DNA of 64,000 nt from Dirofilaria immitis (taxonomy: Eukaryota > Nematoda > Chromadorea > Rhabditida > Onchocercidae), in assembly GCA_024305405.1 (NCBI GenBank), contig JAKNDB010000053.1, positions 496,001-560,000 on the forward strand. The letters run 5' to 3'. The translations under genes were made by a program, and so were the position numbers. Every line of letters starts with the position of its first letter. The stretch's first letter is position 1. Positions 24,548 to 37,309 of this stretch are shown here, one piece after another. Under the pieces are notes generated by a model. It searched no databases and had not been told where the DNA came from. It was given only the letters and a program-made list of their open reading frames with translations.

Positions 24548-27500
24548 GTAACAATCGATGTCCATTAAATAAAAATCGATTGTAAAGGAAAGAAGTTAAT
24601 GAGTAAGTAAATTATAAATTGTAATATGCGATAAATCAGTAGCCGATCGATATAGTTCGATCGATATAAACCGATCGATAATTTCATTCATCTATTTTCT
24701 CAAAATTTAGCAATAATTTATTTGCTAAATAAGCTAGCATAGTAATGTTAGCCAAAAGACAAATAAAGCATAGGAAAGGAAAGTATTCGTTGAAATATAT
24801 TGATCTTTGATCAAATTATAATCACTAACTTATCTTTTGCAAATAAACAAAACAATAATTGCTGAGTAATTAAAGCATGATTATTTATCAAATTGCAAAT
24901 CTATAATTAAAAGAGCTTTTCGTTATCCCCTTTAAAGCCATTTATATCTCATCGATAAATCTTTTTACAACAATCCAAATAACCTTTGATCTAATCCACT
25001 TTATTAGATTGGCTTAACTTTTTGCATGAATTTAAATCTCTCTCTCTCTCTCTCTCTCCTCTTCATCCAATTAATAATCATGATTCGAATAATTCTTCGT
25101 TTAATCATTCGAATACGAATAATCTACCCTTCAATATTTTATTTATTATTATTTTGATTAAATTATTATTTTCCTCAACAAAATTATCATTCGATGCTTC
25201 TTGCTACCAATGATAATGTATAAACATGATTTGCTAGCCATTTCTTATAGTTATATCTAATTATTCTCTAAAACTGATATATATGATAATTCATAATCAT
25301 GATTCAATCGTCCTCCATCGTTTCCCGTTCTTTCTAATCAAAATAATTACATTTCGTCGGCATTTTAAATTATGATCCGATCGCTTCCTATTGTTTCCCA
25401 TTGTTTCTGATGATAATGACATTTCGTTGGCATCTTAAATCATGATTCATTTGCTTCCGATTGTTCCCCATTGTTTATAATCATGATCACATTTCGTTGA
25501 CATTTTATATCTTTATCATCGATCACAATTCAATCACTTCTCATCGTTTCTCATTCTTTATAATCGAAGTAATCACATTTTGTAGCGGTATTTTAAATCA
25601 TGATTCAATCGCTTCCCATTGTTTTCATTTTTTATAACCGAAGTAATCACATTTTGTCGGCATTTTAAATCATGATTCGATCGCTTCTTCTCATTTTTTT
25701 TTTTTTATAATCATAATTACATATTGTCGGTACTTTTGATGTATCATTTCGTAAATGTCAAAAATGCAACGATAAGTGTAATTCTTTTTGTATTACAACA
25801 TTAATATGAGACAAATTGATATTTGCAATTTTTTTCATTTCTCTCCGATACATATCCGATACATATATATGCATATGTCGTACATCGAATTTTTATTGGA
25901 AAAGAATCGGAAGAAAAAAGATTTTATGGGTCATTGAATAGTAGTCATCTCATCTATATATATATATATATATCTCTTCATCCTTCCTCTATCATTCATT
26001 CTAATTTAAAGAGATTAATTTTCATTCTTTCAAATTGTACGGATATTAAAATGACAACGAACAGGCTACGGCAACATCTGATATATATGTATATCATCAG
26101 ATGATTAAAGATAATGAAATTAATAAATACAAACATATGATTAATCATCATTTCCTTTAAATAACTAAAATTACCAATCCCCGATATATATATATATATA
26201 TATACGGATAAAAATTTTTATAATCTTAGTTAATCATCGTTTGCATGTAACTTAATTTTGATATCAATAATTATCATCAATCGGATAAAAATTTACAATC
26301 TTAGTTTAAATTCCCTAGATATATAGATATTTTAATTTGAATTTTATATGAATGATATTATCAATCAGACATTTATAATTGTTTTAATAAGTCGGCATTC
26401 TTTGAAAATAGCATAATGAGCAGGATTATATTATATTTGAGATGAAAAATTATCAAATTAACGAATCGATTTAATCGATCAATCGATAAGATGAGAAAGT
26501 TTTGAAATTATTGAAAGAAATGAGAGAGTAAAATTAATCGAAGAAAAGATGATAATGTGATTTTCAATGCATGCATATCGTTAATTCAATGATAAAATTG
26601 ATATTACAAATGAATTAAATGCCATTTATCTAATCATATAATAGTTTAATTTCTTCTAAATTTTCCGTTAATATTTTATTTATATGAAATTAGAAATTAA
26701 TGCTCAAATGATTTGATATCAAGGCTATTTCAAGATCAGGTTTATTTATCATCAAGAATGTATATAATATCAAATTATATAAAAGTCATTAAAAATTTAA
26801 TCGAAACAATTTTTTGAACTTTAAATTATTTTTGACCTTTCTTTATCCCTCGTTTTTTTTATTTTTCTTTTTCTCTTTCTTTCTTCTTACAATTGTATGA
26901 ATGACCTTAACTTTTATTCTTTTCAAATTTTATGATATTATCGATAAAAATGGATGAGAAATCTTTTTTCAATTATTCTTTTTTCCCCCTCCCGATCCTA
27001 TACTTTTTTCATTTATATGCAATTTTTCTTTCCTTTTTTTTAAATGAAAAATTGATTTTATAAAAAAATAGCATTCAATTTGAAATTTAATATTTATTTG
27101 TTATCCGTTAAATTGTATATAACAGTTATTTGATATAAAAATAATTTTAAATTTTATATCTGAGAATATAGAATATAAGAGAAAATATCTTTACTATCAT
27201 TCCTCGATTTCATCTTAGAAAATATCTTTACTATCATTCCTCGATTTCATCTTAGAAAATATCTTTACTATCATTCCTCGATTTCATCTTAGAAAATATC
27301 TTTACTATCATTCCTCGATTTCATCTTAGAAAATATCTTTACTATCATTCCTCGATTTCATCTTAGAAAATATCTTTACTATCATTCCTCGATTTCATCT
27401 TAGAAAATATCTTTACTATCATTCCTCGATTTCATCTTAGAAAATATCTTTACTATTATTTCTCGATTTCATATTTTAAGAATATTACTATTATTTCTCG

Positions 27501-30500
27501 ATTTTATCCTTTTCATCTTCTCATACATCAATCATATTTCTCGAAATTAAATAAAAAAGAAAAAAGAAGGAATTGTGACATTTCTAATATTTGAATTATA
27601 AAAAGAGAAAGAAAAAAAAATTCTCAATGAAATTATTTTATCCCATTCTATCCTCTAAAATAAAAATTAATTTTTTCCTATTTTTAACAAATATTTACAT
27701 ATGTATTACAATCTAAACATTTTGCTATTGATTACAAAAATAAATATATTATTAAAATAACAAATAAATCAAATCTAAGAATTCGCTTTTTTCAAAAATA
27801 ACAAAATTTTAGAACAAATTTTAGTTAAAATCTTATCAAATGAATTGAATCAAATCTAAGACATAATACATAAAATCATTTAATTTATTTAATTAGTTAG
27901 AATCTAAAATGAATCGAATTTATAAAAAGGAAGAAAATTATATAAAAATTTTCCCTAATCTTTCAATGATTAATTTACTTATATAATGATTAAAATGATA
28001 AGCTAATCATATATTCTGAAATAATCATATTATTTATCTTATTTCTCACCAAAAAAAATTTTAATCAAAAATGATATCGTTTGTTATTGAAATTTTTTTT
28101 CCGAAATAAAATATTTGCTATTAAAAATTATAACAATTTAGATAACGATAAATTAGCTATGAATTATTAACCAATGATAAATAATTTCTCATTTGCTCTA
28201 ATATCATTTATCCCTTATCTTTCATTCTCGAGATTATTTGTTGGTGACGATGATAATTTGCATTATCATTATATCCAATCCCTTCCTTTCCATTTATGAT
28301 ATTGCATTACGACGATCAGATTCATTTTCAACAGTAGCAGTAGTAGTAGTAGTAGTATTCGTTCATCATTCTTGACTACAATTGTAATCAGTTAAATATC
28401 TACTTCCCTTCGATTTGCCTTATTCCTCTAAGGGGACATTGTCCATTTATTTCATCCTACTCCTCTCTCTTCCTTCTTCTTTTGCATTCTCGAAAATACT
28501 TCAACGAGAAAATCAATCAATCCCTATCTTATTCCATTCATCTAACTATCATTCATTATTGAAGATGACCTCGGCCTTAGAATACAACTTGTCAAATATA
28601 ACGGACAAACGAATATAAAATAAGCAAAGCGACAAATAGATAAATCTAATATATACCACATATACATACACACACACACATACATACATACATACATCAC
28701 ATGCACATACACATACACATATACATATATATATATATATTACTATTCATTTTTATACTGTTTTAATTAAGAATCAATCCATCAAAAGATCTTTTAATTA
28801 TCACATTGCTAATTAGAGTTGCAGTTATTAATTAAATTCATCCTTATCATTTATTATCACTCATTAAACTACGAGGATAGTTTAATGAATACATAAATTA
28901 TTGATTAAATTTAGATAAATAAAAATTAAAAAAATTTTCATAAAATTATTTTAATTAATTAATTATCAATTTATTTTTCAGAAAAATTTTTATTTTTATT
29001 AATTGGCCAAGAATTATTGATTAAAATTAAGAAAAATAATATAAAATATATATACTTACCAGCCAAAATACCAGGCTTGAGCAAACTATCAAATGGAATG
29101 TTATGTTTCTCGTCAAATATAGTTGGTGGTGATGTTTGTTGTGTAATTAATGGTGGTGGTGTTAAAGGCCTTCTGGATGTTGTTGTCCAAGTTTGGACAG
29201 TTGTTATACTGGCTACTGTAACTGTTCGCTCATCTTCTTCTACTTCTTCTTCAATTGCTACATCATCTTCTTCATCATCATCATTATCATCATCATCATC
29301 ATCATCATCATCTGGCTCAACTCCCAATTCATGAATATCAAACTATAATACAAATCATTTGTATATTTATATAATATTAATATAGTATTAATATAGTATT
29401 ACTATTATTATTTTCAATAATCGATAATTCAAATTGATTGATCTGATATGATTTAGATTGATAAAGGAAATAAATAGAAAATAGAATTTTTACCGAAGAA
29501 TACTGAGTAGTAGTAGTAGTACTAATAGTAGTAGTTGTTGTTGTTGTATTTAATGAATATCTTGGAGTAATATTAGTTACAGGTACAACATATGAGCTAT
29601 CATCTTCATCTGTAACAAAATTAAATACTTAAATTTTATATAATAAAAATTGATTCTTAAATTTCAAAATTAATTAAGTTTATGATTTTGAAAATTAATT
29701 TAAAAAATTATTCGAACTATTTTTATCCTATAAAAATAGTTCGAATAAAAATAATACTTTTCAAATATTAAAAGAAAAAATTATTTAATTAAATTCTATC
29801 GATTGATTACAAATTTGCAAATCGTTCAAATCTCATATTAAAAAAGTTTTATATACTATAAAAATTCAAATTTGATATTTTAATTAAAAAATTCGATACT
29901 AAAAATTGAAAATTCAAAAATGATATTTTAACTAAAGAATTTCTACAATAAAAAATTGAAACTTCAAGATTGTTATTTTAGTAAAAGAATTGAAAATTGA
30001 TATTTCAATTAAGAAGTTCGATGCTAAAAAATTGGAAATTCAAATTTGATATTTTAGTAAAAGAATTCGAATTTAATATTTTAATTAAAAAATTCGATGC
30101 TAAATAAAAAAGTAAAAATTGAAATTTTAAAATGAATAATTCTTTCATTCTCAATTCCTTTCTTTTCTTCTTTCATACGGTATACGAAGAATAATTGAGA
30201 AATTGAACGAAAAAAAAAGAAATGGAATAATTAAAATAAATTCTTATAGGAAATCATTTATCAAAAAAAAAAGTAATAAAATAAGGAATGGAATGGATGA
30301 TATTAGGATAATTGGAAAGAAAAAAATTTTCTTTTTTTTTTAGCTAACAAATAATAATAAACTTTTCCTTCCTTTCCTCTTTTCTTTTATATTACACTTT
30401 ACTTCTTTTAAAGAATTTTTTCTTTTTTGTTTCTTCTCTTTTCATTCCTAAATTAGCCGAAATAATTAATCAATCTTTTTTGAATTATATATAATTATAC

Positions 30501-33349
30501 AGTATGATTATGCTTCGTAGAAATAAATATATGATTGATAATAATGATATAATGAATGATAAGATATGAAAAAAAAAGAAAACAATAAATTACGAATGAA
30601 AATAATTAAGTTAATAGTATATTAATAAAAATTTTTTTATCTAAACAGAAAAAAACGATATAAAAATTTATTTATTTTTATTTGCTATTCCTAAATCTAT
30701 TATTCAAATATTTCTGAATCAATTGTTCAAATATTTCTGAATCAATTGTTCAAATATTTCTGAATCAGTTGCTGAAGTATTTCTGAATCAATTATTCAAA
30801 TATTTCTGAATCAATTATTCAAATATTTCTGAATCAATTGCTGAAGTATTTCTGAATCAATTATTCAAATATTTCTGAATCAATTATTCAAATATTTCTG
30901 AATCAATTGCTGAAGTATTTCTGAATCAATTATTCAAATATTTCTGAATCAATTATTCAAATATTTCTGAATCAATTATTCAAATATTTCTGAATCAATT
31001 ATTCAAATATTTCTGAATCAGTTGCTGAAGTATTTCTGACTCAATTATTCAACTATTTCTGAATCAATTGCTTAAATACTTCTGAATTATTATTCAAATA
31101 TTTCTAAATCAATTACTCAAATATTTCTGAATCATTATTGAAGTATTTGTAAATCAATTGCTTAAATACTTCTGAATCATTATTCAAGTACTTCTGAATC
31201 AGTTGCTGAAGTATTTCTGAATCAATTATTTAAATATTTCTGAATTATTATTCACGTATTTCTGAATCAATTGCTGAAAGATTTCTGAATCAATTACTCA
31301 AATATTTCTAAGTCAAATACTAAAATATTTTTAAATCAATTAAAGGAATATTTCTGAATTAAATCCTACTGTTTTCTTTTATATTGATTTTCTTTCTTAA
31401 AATAATTAAATAAACAAGTAAATTTATCAGTAAAGTAATAATCTATTGATAAATTACTAATTAATCTAACATATTATCATCATTATAATAAGTTAGATTG
31501 AAAAAATTTTGCTATACAGTGATTAAAAGATAATTATTTTTTTATCAATTTGATAAAAATTTATTTCAGCAAAAAAAAGATATAATAAAAATAATAGGAA
31601 AAGAAGAGAAAATAGAAAAGGAAAAAGAAAAAACAATTAAGAAATTAAACCTTCTAAACATCACTTTTTTTGTGATAAGATATCATATGATTTATTAATT
31701 ATAACAAAATTTGTTTTATCTTTGATATGATACTTTTTTATTAATTTTAAATGATATATCAGAAAAAAACGAAGAAATTCTAACCGATATGAGCTCCGGA
31801 ACCTTCGATAATATCACCATCTTCATCATCCGGACTTACACCGGATCCATCCCATTCTATATCTGCTCCTGCTCCTACTTCATTTTTTCCCTTATCAGAT
31901 AATAATGGTGGAATACCGCTACCTTCAACTTCCTATAAAACTTTTTATTCAAATTTATCAACCTAAAACATTGATAGAATTGAAATTATCAAAAAAATAA
32001 ACAATCTCTTATCAATGATAAGGAGAGTTCATTTGAAATTCTAAAATTATCAAATCACTCAATTATTTTAAGGACAATGATTTTTTTATCAATAAAATTC
32101 AAATTTTCTAAAAAAAAATTTGAATGAAAGAGGAAAAAAAGGTGGGGTGAGAGAAAAAAAGGAAATTATAAAAATTTAAGCCAAGTGAAGCATTATTGAT
32201 TGGCTAAAATTTAAGCCAAGTTCAAATGGAGCATAATTGATTGGCTAAAATTTAAGCCAAGTTCAAATGGAGCATAATTGATTGGTTAAAATTTAAGCCA
32301 AGTTCAAATGGGACATAATTGACTAACATTATGCTTGGCAATATTTGAAAGGCTTGAAATTTCACGTTTTTCCAATATTCTGTTGCATAATGCATAATTC
32401 TGAAAAGAAAAATTTTTTCCATTCATTTCTAATAAATTCTGACTTTATTGCAAAAAAGGCCTATGTTAAAGACATTAGAAAATAGGCCAAAAAAATAGGC
32501 CTTAATAATTAGATTTCATGCGGAATAAAAATAGGCCTTAATAATTAGATTTCATGCGGAATAAAAGTAGTCATTTTACGACAAATATTAAAAGATTTTT
32601 TTTTCAGTTTTTCCCCTTAAAGCTTAGCAAATAGGCTAATTGATGGAATAATGAATGGAAATTAAAATAGGAAATGGAATTTGTTTGTACTTGAAATAAG
32701 CCAATTATGGGAATTGAAAAAGAGAAATAATTGAAAAATATAAATATAAAATGTAAATAAATTTTTCAATAAAAATTGCAAAAAAATAAACAAACAAACA
32801 AACAATTTAAAATATATTATTATTTTTTGTTTTATTTTAATAGCTAAGAAGAAAAGTTTAATTTTTTTTTTTAAAAACTTAATTTATTATCAATCAATAA
32901 AATTTCAGCAATATTTATGATTCTTTCATAGAGCTATTTTCAATATAATCTACGATAATTAAAAAATACATATGTGGGAAATAGATTTTGATCAATTTGA
33001 TTTTGACAAAATTATAGATCATAATTTATTGAAGAAAATCAATGATAAAAATTTTCGATGCTTTAAAGATTAATCATATAAATAAATTATCTTTTAAATT
33101 TACTAAGATATACTAATTGATAAGAATAAATAAATTTTACTATTATGGAAATGATTTATAGAAATCATATAAAAATCAAAACAAAAAAAAGTTCTAAAAT
33201 TTTGAAAAGAAAAAATAAATTGAAATAATAATTTTGCTTACCTGTAATAATATCACCTAACAACTAATAGAATAAATTAAAATAATAATTTTGCTTACCT
33301 GTAATAATATCACATAACAACTAATAAACAATAATGAATTCAATTCCAT
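23390..33349 (-). CDS. sdn-1: Syndecan, transmembrane heparan-sulfate proteoglycan core protein, 5 exons
   Basis: Exons (5' to 3'): 33349-33299 (signal peptide [17 protein letters not shown]), 31932-31785, 29609-29494, 29342-29060, 23561-23390; about 256 residues, near the C. elegans length. All splice phases agree. Exon 2 has three acid-flanked Ser-Gly sites ([31 protein letters not shown]), the expected glycosaminoglycan attachment sites. Exon 3 holds a Thr-rich run; exon 4 a long Asp/Glu run then a Pro/Thr-rich stretch to LLKPGILA. The membrane segment and conserved cytoplasmic start [17 protein letters not shown] are in exon 5. As read, the frame ends in KNFMHS; one extra base in the four-T run at 23405-23408 (plus strand) gives the family C-terminal KEFYA, the PDZ-binding tail, with TAG at 23390-23392. 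In the family it acts at the cell surface in guidance and growth-factor signalling. Confidence 0.95.
23868..24120. repeat. Degenerate ~80-90-bp repeat, three copies, in sdn-1 intron 4
   Basis: Units contain ATCATTATCA-TTTTCT-CTATCATGAAT, a TTTTAGATATAT word and TTTGAAGTTT-CAAATTATCA, at about 23868, 23951 and 24040. The third copy is the most diverged. Confidence 0.75.
24410..24550. repeat. (CAA)n/(AAT)n compound microsatellite in sdn-1 intron 4
   Basis: About 80 bases of CAA with ACG and AAT variants, a short unique gap, then an AAT run to about 24550. Confidence 0.95.
25265..25740. repeat. Degenerate ~85-90-bp tandem array (about 5-6 copies) in sdn-1 intron 4
   Basis: Each unit carries ATCATGATTCAATCGCTTCC, then CATTGTTT-ATT-TTTATAATC, then ATCACATTTTGTCGGCATTT with substitutions. 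Copies begin near 25288, 25371, 25437, 25520, 25600 and 25668. It is richer in C and G than its surroundings. Confidence 0.85.
27180..27510. repeat. 37-bp minisatellite, 7 identical copies plus 2 degenerate ones, in sdn-1 intron 4
   Basis: Unit begins AGAAAATATCTTTACTATCA and ends CGATTTCATCTT. Copies start at 27180, 27217, 27254, 27291, 27328, 27365 and 27402 and look identical; 27439 has substitutions and a partial ninth follows. Such homogeneity implies recent expansion. Confidence 0.97.
28660..28742. repeat. (TACA)n/(CA)n/(TA)n microsatellite in sdn-1 intron 4
   Basis: Runs of CACATA and CATA tetramers, ending in a TA dinucleotide stretch. Confidence 0.9.
29710..29746. other. Perfect 17-bp hairpin with 3-nt loop in sdn-1 intron 3
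   Basis: Arm 29710-29726 (ATTCGAACTATTTTTAT) is exactly complementary to 29730-29746, with loop CCT at 27-29 of that line. It lies in the intron between the exons at 31785-31932 and 29494-29609. No wider terminal structure is visible. Confidence 0.9.
29860..30140. repeat. Degenerate ~50-60-bp tandem array in sdn-1 intron 2
   Basis: Recurring blocks AAATTGAAA-TTCAAA, TGATATTTTAATTAA and AAATTCGATGCTAAA with many substitutions, about five copies. It is of very low complexity, so copy boundaries are uncertain. Confidence 0.65.
30700..31360. repeat. 23-bp minisatellite, about 28 copies, in sdn-1 intron 2
   Basis: Unit is TATTTCTGAATCAATTATTC plus AAA, with a second recurring variant ending TTGCTGAAG. 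The two variants alternate in a partly regular way in the first half, then decay toward 31360. It lies between exons 2 and 3 of sdn-1. Confidence 0.96.
32170..32327. repeat. 41-bp tandem repeat, about 3.7 copies, in sdn-1 intron 1
   Basis: Unit has AAAATTTAAGCCAAGTTCAA and ATGGAGCATAATTGATTGGC. The first copy is shortened and the last is diverged (GGGACATAATTGAC). Confidence 0.93.
32494..32565. repeat. Two tandem copies of a 36-bp unit in sdn-1 intron 1
   Basis: AATAGGCCTTAATAATTAGA followed by TTTCATGCGGAATAAA, at 32494-32529 and 32530-32565, identical by eye. Confidence 0.95.
33214..33327 (-). repeat. 57-bp tandem duplication copying the 3' half of sdn-1 exon 1 and its splice donor
   Basis: Copies at 33214-33270 and 33271-33327. 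On the minus strand both contain TGATATTATTACAG followed by GTAAGCAAAATT, so the exon 1 donor exists twice, 57 bases apart. Use of the downstream donor would add an in-frame TAG, so only the donor at 33297-33298 keeps the reading frame open. Confidence 0.93.
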
Positions 33350-34317
33350 AATTTTTTTGTCGTATAATTTAATATAGCATATAATTTTTCATTTAACCAG
33401 GTATCAATTCCATAAATGCCATATTTTCATTAATAAAATATTATCAAAAATCTGCAAAAAAACTTTTGCAACTTTATGAAATAAGCCAAAAAGAAAAAGA
33501 AAAAAATTGGACAAAAATTATTTCGCTAGAAAATGATAAAAATATATTTTTAAAATACGTATAAAATAAATTTAATATAAACATTTCTGATAAAAAAAAA
33601 AGTTTTACTTAGGAAATGATAATATACGCTTTGATAAATGTATATATATATGTATATGTATATAGATGATATGATAATGATAAACTTTAGCTGGTAGATC
33701 CACAACTAATTAATGATATGGGAAAAAAGAAGAAAAACGATAAATGATAAACAGAATCGATAATATCGATCAAAATAAAGACTTTCAAATATTTGATCAG
33801 AATGAAGTAAACATTCATTAGTCATTTCAATTTATGACAGCATATATCGATTAATCAAGTAAACAAGTATAATCAATTAAATAATTGACTTTTTTGTTTC
33901 AGAATTGAAAACGAAAAAAAATCTTCTTGGCTCTTTTTTCTAAATTTCCTGGCTCATTTCTTTCGGGCAAAAAATATAATTATATAAATGAACGGTGACA
34001 AAAATAATTTCTTGGCTCATTTCTTTCAGACAAAAAATACAGTTCTATAAATGAATGATAAGAAAAATAAAAGAAAAATTATCATATCAAATGATGAGAA
34101 ACGGCTATGGATAATAAAATATAAGAAAAAAGTATATACCTAAAATTAAAGATAAAATAAATAACATAGATTAAATTGATAATTAAAAAAAATATTAGTA
34201 AAGAATATTTAGTAGAGAATAATCGAGAAGGTATGAAATATTAAATTTGAAATTAGAAAAATTAAAAAAATTTCAATCAAATTATTTTAAAATATTTAAT
34301 AAAATTAAATTTCTTCC

Positions 34318-34341
34318 TTATTTTCTCTCTCTCTCTCAAAG
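34318..34341. repeat. Short (CT)n tract
   Basis: TTTTCTCTCTCTCTCTCAAA-type tract. A second one with CCCTCC interruptions is at about 34652-34700. Confidence 0.85.
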
Positions 34342-35538
34342 GAAAAAGAAAAAAATTGAACAAAAATTTTATACAAAAATATTATTAATTTTAATAATTT
34401 TGTTTTTTCTTCATAAAATTTAAATTTTTTCAATTTTACTAAAATAATTTTCTTTGAGATATTTTTTCGTTTTTTTTTTTATTTAACAAAATAATTTTGC
34501 ATTACTAAAATCATAGGCTATTCGAATGAAAATAAATTTGAAAGCAAAAAGTTGTTATTCGTCGTATTACTCAAAAATCAAATCAAAGTATAAATATTAT
34601 CTATGCTTCATTTATTTTTTGCTATATAATAGAAATAAGCTAAAATAATTCTCTCTCTCTCCCTCCTTTCCTCTCTCCCTCTCTTTCTTCTTTTACAGAG
34701 TTTTTATTTTTAGAAAAAGAAAAAGAAAAGTTTGTATGAAAAACAAAAATTAAATATAAATCAAAAATATAAATTAAAAATAATAAATTGAAATATTCAG
34801 AATAAAAATTAATACTCAAATTTATTTCGGAATACCCAAATTTTGTTAATTTTTTTTAAATAAAATTTTTACTTACAAACAGTTATTAAATCAATTTTGA
34901 TCAAAAAGTTAAATCAATTTTGATCAAAAAAAAAAATTTGATTAAACTACGCGATAGTACGAAAAAATTTGATAAAAATTATAGATAACACATTTGTGAA
35001 TTATATAAAACTTTCATTTTAAAATTGCGCTTAATTTATGCAATAGATATTATGCTTGCCATATAAATATATATGTCAATTTATATTTAATGATGTGTCA
35101 AATATTTTAAACGATTGATGACATTTGCTGCCAATTTTTCGTTATTTAAAAATGACTAAACAATCTTGGCTCTTTTTTTTCTCTCCTTTGTTTGCTTCAA
35201 TTTCCTCATCATTTATTGTATATATGTTGAAAATGATGAGTAAAACTTCTTGTGAAATAAAAGAAAAAAATCAAAAATTATTTAAAAATGATAGCATCAT
35301 TTTTATTAGCAAATTATTGATTGATAATATTTCAATAAAAAATTACTCAAAATGAGAGTAATATTTTTATTAGCAAATTATTGATTGATAATATTTCAAT
35401 AAAATGATAAAACCTGACAAAGAGAATTTAACAAAAAAAAGAAAGAGCCTTAAAATTTTATTATAAAAAATTTATTGAAATTAATAAGATAAAAAAGAAA
35501 ATAAATAAATTATCGAAGATAACGTAGCATAACATAGC

Positions 35539-35569
<31 letters not shown>

Positions 35570-37309
35570 TTTTTAACAAGAAATTTTTAAAACTTTCAAT
35601 TTAAACTTGTCGGAAATATCAAATGTAAAATTTCTTATCGAATAATTAATTATTGTTTGCTTTTGCTTAACAAAACCAACAAATAAATTTTAAACATATC
35701 CAAATTTTTATCGTCCATTTGTTAAATTTTTTTTTCTTTTTGATTATTAAAATTTAGGATATGTAAGACAAAGAAACTAAATTTATTATCGTAGAAAATT
35801 GAGTAAGTTCCTTTTTAAAAAAAAAAAAAAAAAAATTCGATACGAAATTCTTAAATGATAATTAACAATAATCATAGATTATCATTCATTATCACTATTT
35901 ATCAAATAAATATTCGTATTAGATTAGTGAAAATATCCGTAACAATCATTTATATATTAAATTATCAGATTATGTCAACTAACCTATTATCATTCAGAAA
36001 TACCGGAATTATACAGATTGTCATTTACCAATTAAATCGACCCGGAATGATTAATCAAAATGATACGTACATATGTCATCTTTAATTATAAAATTTCACA
36101 TCAACAAACAAATATAATTTCCTATTTCAATCAAAATGAGTAATCAGTAATGGATATGAAATTTAAAATTGAAATCAAAAAATTGAAATAAATATTTAAT
36201 TAGGCATGAGAGGGTAAAAAAAATGGAAAAAGTAAGCTTAAAAGACTGAATAATGGTTGATAAAATAATCAATAAGTATATCAAGGTAAATCATAGTTAC
36301 GAATTATTGATTGATTATTAATGATAACAATACAAATAGTTGAATAGGATTAATTTAAGAGTGCATATAAAATTCTGATAAATATTACAATGATAACATT
36401 ACTAATAATTGTTGTAAAAATAAAAATAAATTAAACATTAATTTCATTAATTTTACATTATATATTGCATATTTTAAACTTATCATTAAAGTTATCATTT
36501 ACACGCTTATATTATTTTAAAATTTAGTGTTCAATTTTACACAATTTTCCTAAATTAATATATTCAAAATGCTAAAAGATAATGATAAATAAATTTAATC
36601 AATTGAAAATTTAAATAATTTGCTAGTTAGCATTTTATAATCGCTCTACAATAAAATTGATCATAAAAGTAATCATTAAAAGCGAGCTAAATAACTTGGC
36701 CAATTTACTTTTAATGAAAGAGTCAAAACTTTCAAGACTAATATTAGCATATTGTTGTAAACATGCGAATATATAGTTTATCGATATTGATTCAATATAA
36801 TTTTTTTGATCGAGAAAATCATTCAAGAAATTAATTTTAATATTAAAAATAAAACTGGATTGCGATTAAAATTTTATAATTTTAATTTTCAAAATTTTAT
36901 CATAACTATTATCACTGTATTACTATAACTACTACTAGTAATAATAGTATTACTATTGCAATTATGATATGATAGTAGGTAGTATTAAGTGATTAGTAGC
37001 AGATAAATAATTAACTATTCGTATCGGCCTATTTTGCTTAATAACAAATATCAATCGATCTGTTGTTAGCAGCTGTTCCTTTTCATCGAAAATTCTATTT
37101 TAATTGGATAAAATGTAAAAATATTTTATTATTTCTATGATATTTATATTAATTGAAATAAATTGAAATTCAATATTTATAATGGAAAAATAAAAAGAAA
37201 TTAATAGTAAAAATAATTATTTTATATTAATTTAATTTGTAAATATTTTAATTTAAAATTAATTAATAATATTTTTTAAAATTTTTAATTTCTCTCATTT
37301 TTTTTTTTT

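Noticed and set aside
27180..27510. CRISPR-like array
   Set aside because: Repeats are contiguous with no spacers, in a eukaryotic intron.
29017..29334. 105-codon plus-strand frame with poly-Ser
   Set aside because: Antisense shadow of sdn-1 exon 4; the minus strand has the family features and splice sites.
29700..29750. tRNA-like TTCGAA words
   Set aside because: They belong to a simple hairpin; no cloverleaf, A-box or B-box arrangement.
11572..33349. Operon of sdn-1 and unc-45 on the minus strand
   Set aside because: About 5.1 kb separates them, far more than nematode operon spacing, and no intercistronic signal was evident.
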